The position numbers and the translations under genes were made by a program. From Methanomicrobium mobile BP (GTDB lineage Archaea > Halobacteriota > Methanomicrobia > Methanomicrobiales > Methanomicrobiaceae), in assembly GCF_000711215.1 (NCBI RefSeq), contig NZ_JOMF01000006.1:124001-188000 (forward strand): a DNA stretch of 64,000 nucleotides, given 5' to 3'. The notes under the pieces are model-generated. The model ran no database searches. It worked only from the letters and a program-made list of their open reading frames with translations, and was not told where the DNA came from. Below, piece after piece: positions 61,642-64,000 of the stretch (within the stretch, counting starts at the first letter, position 1; every line of letters starts with the position of its first letter).

Positions 61642-63681
61642 TCATTTCCCGAACATGCCGAAGAAGAGCGTGAAGAAATCATCGAAGAAACCGTACATTC
61701 TCTGCATCTCCGAGCGTATTGGCTGGGTGCCGGGTATTCCGAAGATTCGGTCTCCTTTGGAGAGTTTTGAACTCTTGGTTTTATCGCTTTCACTGCCGGC
61801 GGCTACCGTGGGTGTCGCTGTCGGCGCCACGGTCTTTGAAGCGGCGGTTACCGTAATGTAGTTGCTCCTCGTCGCCGTGTAGGTCTTGGATTTCTCATCC
61901 GTGACCGTCATCTTGACCGTGTACGTACCCGCACTCTGATACACATGCGAAATTACCCTGCCGTAGGATACCGCAGTGCCGTCACCGAAATTCCACGCAT
62001 ATTCATCGATATCGTAGGTATTGTCGGGATCGGGTTTGGCTTCGAAACGCACGTTGAGCGGCGCCGTTCCGCTTGTCGGCGATGCCGTGAAGGTCGCAGA
62101 CAGTCCCGAACTGACCGTGATATAGTCCGTCTCGGTCTTGGTATTGGACTTGCCGTTCTTATCGGTTACCGTCAGCGATACGGTGTATTTACCGCCATCT
62201 TCAAACTTATATGTTAAATCCTGAGTACTTGCGGTCTTTACGGTCGAACCGCCGGAGTTCGTAATCTTCCACGACCACGAGGTTATGGTCGCGTTGCTCG
62301 ATGCGGCAGGCTTGGATTTATCGACGAACTTAACTTCCAGCGGGGCATTGCCGCTTCTTGACGAAGAACTCGCCACGTCGAAGTTTGCCGTCGGATAGAG
62401 ACCTTCATCGACTACAATATAATCTTTCTTCGTAACTGTATCCGAGTTGGACGTTTTCGTCGAACTGTCCGTATCGCTGACCATAAGCGTTACTGTATAC
62501 TTACCCACTTTAGTGTATTTGTGAGTCGGATTTTGCTCATAAACCGGTGAACTACCGTCGCCGAAATCCCATTTCCAGAAATCAATCGTCGCACCCGTAA
62601 CTGAATTCTTTGAGGATTTATCTGTAAACTTGACCTCCAGAGGCGCTCCGCCAGATGTCGGATCCGCACTGAAATCGGCGGTTAACCCTTTTATACTGAT
62701 AGGCTGCTCGGCTGTTTTGGTCTGACCGCCAACAGTGGTAATTTTCATTTTGACGGTATATGTTCCGGAATTCTTATACTCATAAGTACCTGACTTCGAG
62801 GCAGATGTCGCCTTGGAAGAAGTATTGCCTGCATCAAAATCCCAGAGTCTTGACTTGACATATTCATCCGGGACACCCGTTTTATCCTCGAAATTAATCT
62901 TATATGTGCCTGCAACAGCATCTACGGAAATTTTAGGCTCAAGTTTAGGCTCCGCGATTGTAACCGTTTTTGTCTCGGTCGGATTTTTAAGAGTTACACC
63001 TTTTGGCGGAGTCGCGGTAACCGTGATTGTTTTAGTGCCTGTTGTACCAAAAGTAAATGTTCCGCTTTTCGCCTCGGGACTACCTTCACCGTTAAAGTCC
63101 CACTTATATGTCGCAGTTCCATATGAGACGGTAGCGGCATATTCCAACTTCAGGAAGTCCGACCATGTTTTTCCGGGCGTAAGTGTAATGTTTAAGGTTG
63201 CGGTTTTATCCACCGTGGATGTTGCGTTGGGTTGCGTAGTCGGAGCGGTTGTTACGGTAGGTGTTGCTGTGGGTGCTGTGGTAGTGGTTCCCGTAGGTGT
63301 GGGTGTCACTGTAGCGGTTGAAGTCGCTGTTGTTGGTGCTTCAGTAGGTGTTTCGGTAGGTGTTTCAGTAGGTGTTTCAGTAGGTGTTTCAGTAGGTGTT
63401 TCAGTAGGTGTTTCAGTAGGTGTTTCGGTAGGCGGTTCGGTATCCGTAGTTGTCGGGGTCGAAGTCGGTGTGTCTGTGGTGTTACCTTCGCCGTCAGCAT
63501 ATACAGGTACAACAGCAAAAAGAAGTAAAAAGATAATCAGCAATCCCGACAGGATCAGCATCTTTGATTTTTTCACGGACTTTCCCGAGGTATCGGCAGT
63601 TCTGCACGATGAACCGCAAAATGCGGAGTCATCCGTGCGGGACGGGGAATTATAATATGAATCTGAACGGCTTAACTTCAT
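61642..63681 (-). CDS. Large PKD-repeat surface protein with TPTE linker
   Basis: A 679-residue exported protein. A hydrophobic signal segment (LILSGLLIIFLLLFAVVPVYA, about 42-62) follows 40 polar residues; the gene may truly start at the GTG for Val36 or ATG for Met41. Residues 65-165 are Thr/Pro-rich with eight TPTE units, a typical O-glycosylated spacer. Then five PKD-like beta domains at about 165-250, 255-335, 337-425, 427-525 and 528-612, with FWKWDFGDGSS and YAWNFGDGTA. No C-terminal membrane helix is found; the tail is aromatic (GFFDDFFTLFFGMFGK). It probably has an adhesive or structural role. Confidence 0.88.
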   Translation of the reverse strand: MKLSRSDSYYNSPSRTDDSAFCGSSCRTADTSGKSVKKSKMLILSGLLIIFLLLFAVVPVYADGEGNTTDTPTSTPTTTDTEPPTETPTETPTETPTETPTETPTETPTETPTEAPTTATSTATVTPTPTGTTTTAPTATPTVTTAPTTQPNATSTVDKTATLNITLTPGKTWSDFLKLEYAATVSYGTATYKWDFNGEGSPEAKSGTFTFGTTGTKTITVTATPPKGVTLKNPTETKTVTIAEPKLEPKISVDAVAGTYKINFEDKTGVPDEYVKSRLWDFDAGNTSSKATSASKSGTYEYKNSGTYTVKMKITTVGGQTKTAEQPISIKGLTADFSADPTSGGAPLEVKFTDKSSKNSVTGATIDFWKWDFGDGSSPVYEQNPTHKYTKVGKYTVTLMVSDTDSSTKTSNSDTVTKKDYIVVDEGLYPTANFDVASSSSRSGNAPLEVKFVDKSKPAASSNATITSWSWKITNSGGSTVKTASTQDLTYKFEDGGKYTVSLTVTDKNGKSNTKTETDYITVSSGLSATFTASPTSGTAPLNVRFEAKPDPDNTYDIDEYAWNFGDGTAVSYGRVISHVYQSAGTYTVKMTVTDEKSKTYTATRSNYITVTAASKTVAPTATPTVAAGSESDKTKSSKLSKGDRIFGIPGTQPIRSEMQRMYGFFDDFFTLFFGMFGK
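63345..63441 (-). repeat. 12-base coding repeat for TPTE
   Basis: About eight near-perfect 12-base units (plus strand GGTGTTTCAGTA) encode Thr-Pro-Thr-Glu. Low divergence suggests recent slippage, and copy number should vary between strains. Confidence 0.9.
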
Positions 63682-63861
63682 GGAGAAACACTTGCGGACG
63701 GTATATTATTGTAATAATTTTCACACGCAATCAATAATATTCTTTATGCAATTTCTTAAATTTACGGCAGGATGATATCGCCGGCAAAAATACGCAAAAA
63801 TCTATTTAACATAAAATATCATTAGTAATTATCCGGATCATACGGAAAAACGGTGATAATC

Positions 63862-64000
63862 ATGACTGAAGAAGTATCAACCAGCTGTACCGCGGTTTCG
63901 TTAAGTATTACACCCGAATGGTGGACATTCGTGTTAACCGGAATCATAGCGGTAATCCTTGGTTTCCTCGCATTTACGTGGACGCCGGCATTCATACTTT
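63862..64000 (+). CDS. DUF308/HdeD-like membrane protein (N-terminal part, cut by window edge)
   Basis: An open frame runs from ATG 63862 to the window end (46 codons): MTEEVSTSCTAVS, then PEWWTFVLTGIIAVILGFLAFTWT, a first membrane helix with the WW--L-GI pattern of DUF308. GGTGAT precedes the ATG by six bases, and a TATA-like CTATTTAACATA lies about 60 bases upstream. Its role is unknown; relatives are linked to acid resistance in enterobacteria. Confidence 0.7.
   Translation, partial: MTEEVSTSCTAVSLSITPEWWTFVLTGIIAVILGFLAFTWTPAFIL

Noticed and set aside
62813-63655. A 280-codon open frame opposite the PKD gene with Val-Gly-Val-Ser repeats
   Set aside because: It is the antisense reading of the TPTE repeat and of biased codons. 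It has no start signal or family match, and the PKD frame is clearly real.

Overview
The window is a piece of a hydrogenotrophic methanogen chromosome, most likely order Methanomicrobiales. It carries the methyl-coenzyme M reductase operon (mcrBDCGA), the start of the mtr methyltransferase operon, two sets of formylmethanofuran dehydrogenase genes, cytosolic heterodisulfide reductase (hdrABC with mvhD), formyltransferase (ftr) and methanogenesis marker 11. It also has archaeal promoters, a split pheS/pheT pair, an archaeal tRNA-splicing endonuclease and many PAS/PKD/PEGA sensory and surface proteins. The order is inferred from gene content and order; genus cannot be fixed from the sequence alone.

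Layout. 1-6.4 kb (minus strand): mtrD (cut by the window edge), mtrE, then mcrA, G, C, D, B, with a structured mcr leader. 6.4-24.6 kb: a molybdenum/tungsten island. It holds an orphan FmdC, a conserved unknown gene, a peptide-deformylase-like gene, two MoeA-type proteins, a small CQLGC protein, two complete divergent ModABC-type oxyanion importers, a TrmO-like protein, a PEGA protein, FmdA, a fused FmdD-FmdB, and a molbindin (Mop). 24.7-34.6 kb (minus): one ten-gene transcription unit in the order fwdG-like, fwdF, hdrC, hdrB, hdrA, mvhD, fwdD, fwdB, fwdA, fwdC. It joins the last step of methanogenesis (CoM-S-S-CoB reduction) to the first (CO2 reduction to formylmethanofuran). 34.6-36.5 kb: a long gap, then ftr, the next enzyme in the pathway. 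36.5-48 kb: marker protein 11, an unknown gene, an aldehyde dehydrogenase, endonuclease IV, a 2-hydroxyacid dehydrogenase, EndA, and trpS-pheS-pheT. 48-51.4 kb: a surface protein with a MacB-like ABC transporter. 51.5-54.3 kb: two copies of a membrane-protein/HTH-regulator pair flanking a probably acquired hydrolase. 54.3-64 kb: a GNAT protein, tRNA-Ile(GAU), an unknown gene, cheW, a soluble four-PAS chemoreceptor, an archaeal MtaB, a five-repeat PKD surface protein, and the start of a DUF308-type membrane protein.

How it works together. The Mod importers supply Mo or W, the MoeA proteins insert it into the pterin cofactor, and Mop probably stores the oxyanion. The two Fmd/Fwd enzymes use it to reduce CO2 to formylmethanofuran. 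Ftr passes the formyl group on, Mtr and Mcr finish methane formation, and Hdr recycles the heterodisulfide while bifurcating electrons toward Fwd. The hydrogenase (MvhAG) or formate dehydrogenase partner of Hdr lies outside the window.

The most unusual general feature is that many gaps between genes hold a degenerate short tandem repeat with a unit of 11-17 bases, and the unit differs at every locus. Other points of interest are possibly switching hairpins in the mcr leader, a perfect 10-bp palindrome around the chemoreceptor TATA box, an archaeal deformylase homologue with a shifted metal-ligand cysteine, and the FmdD-FmdB fusion.
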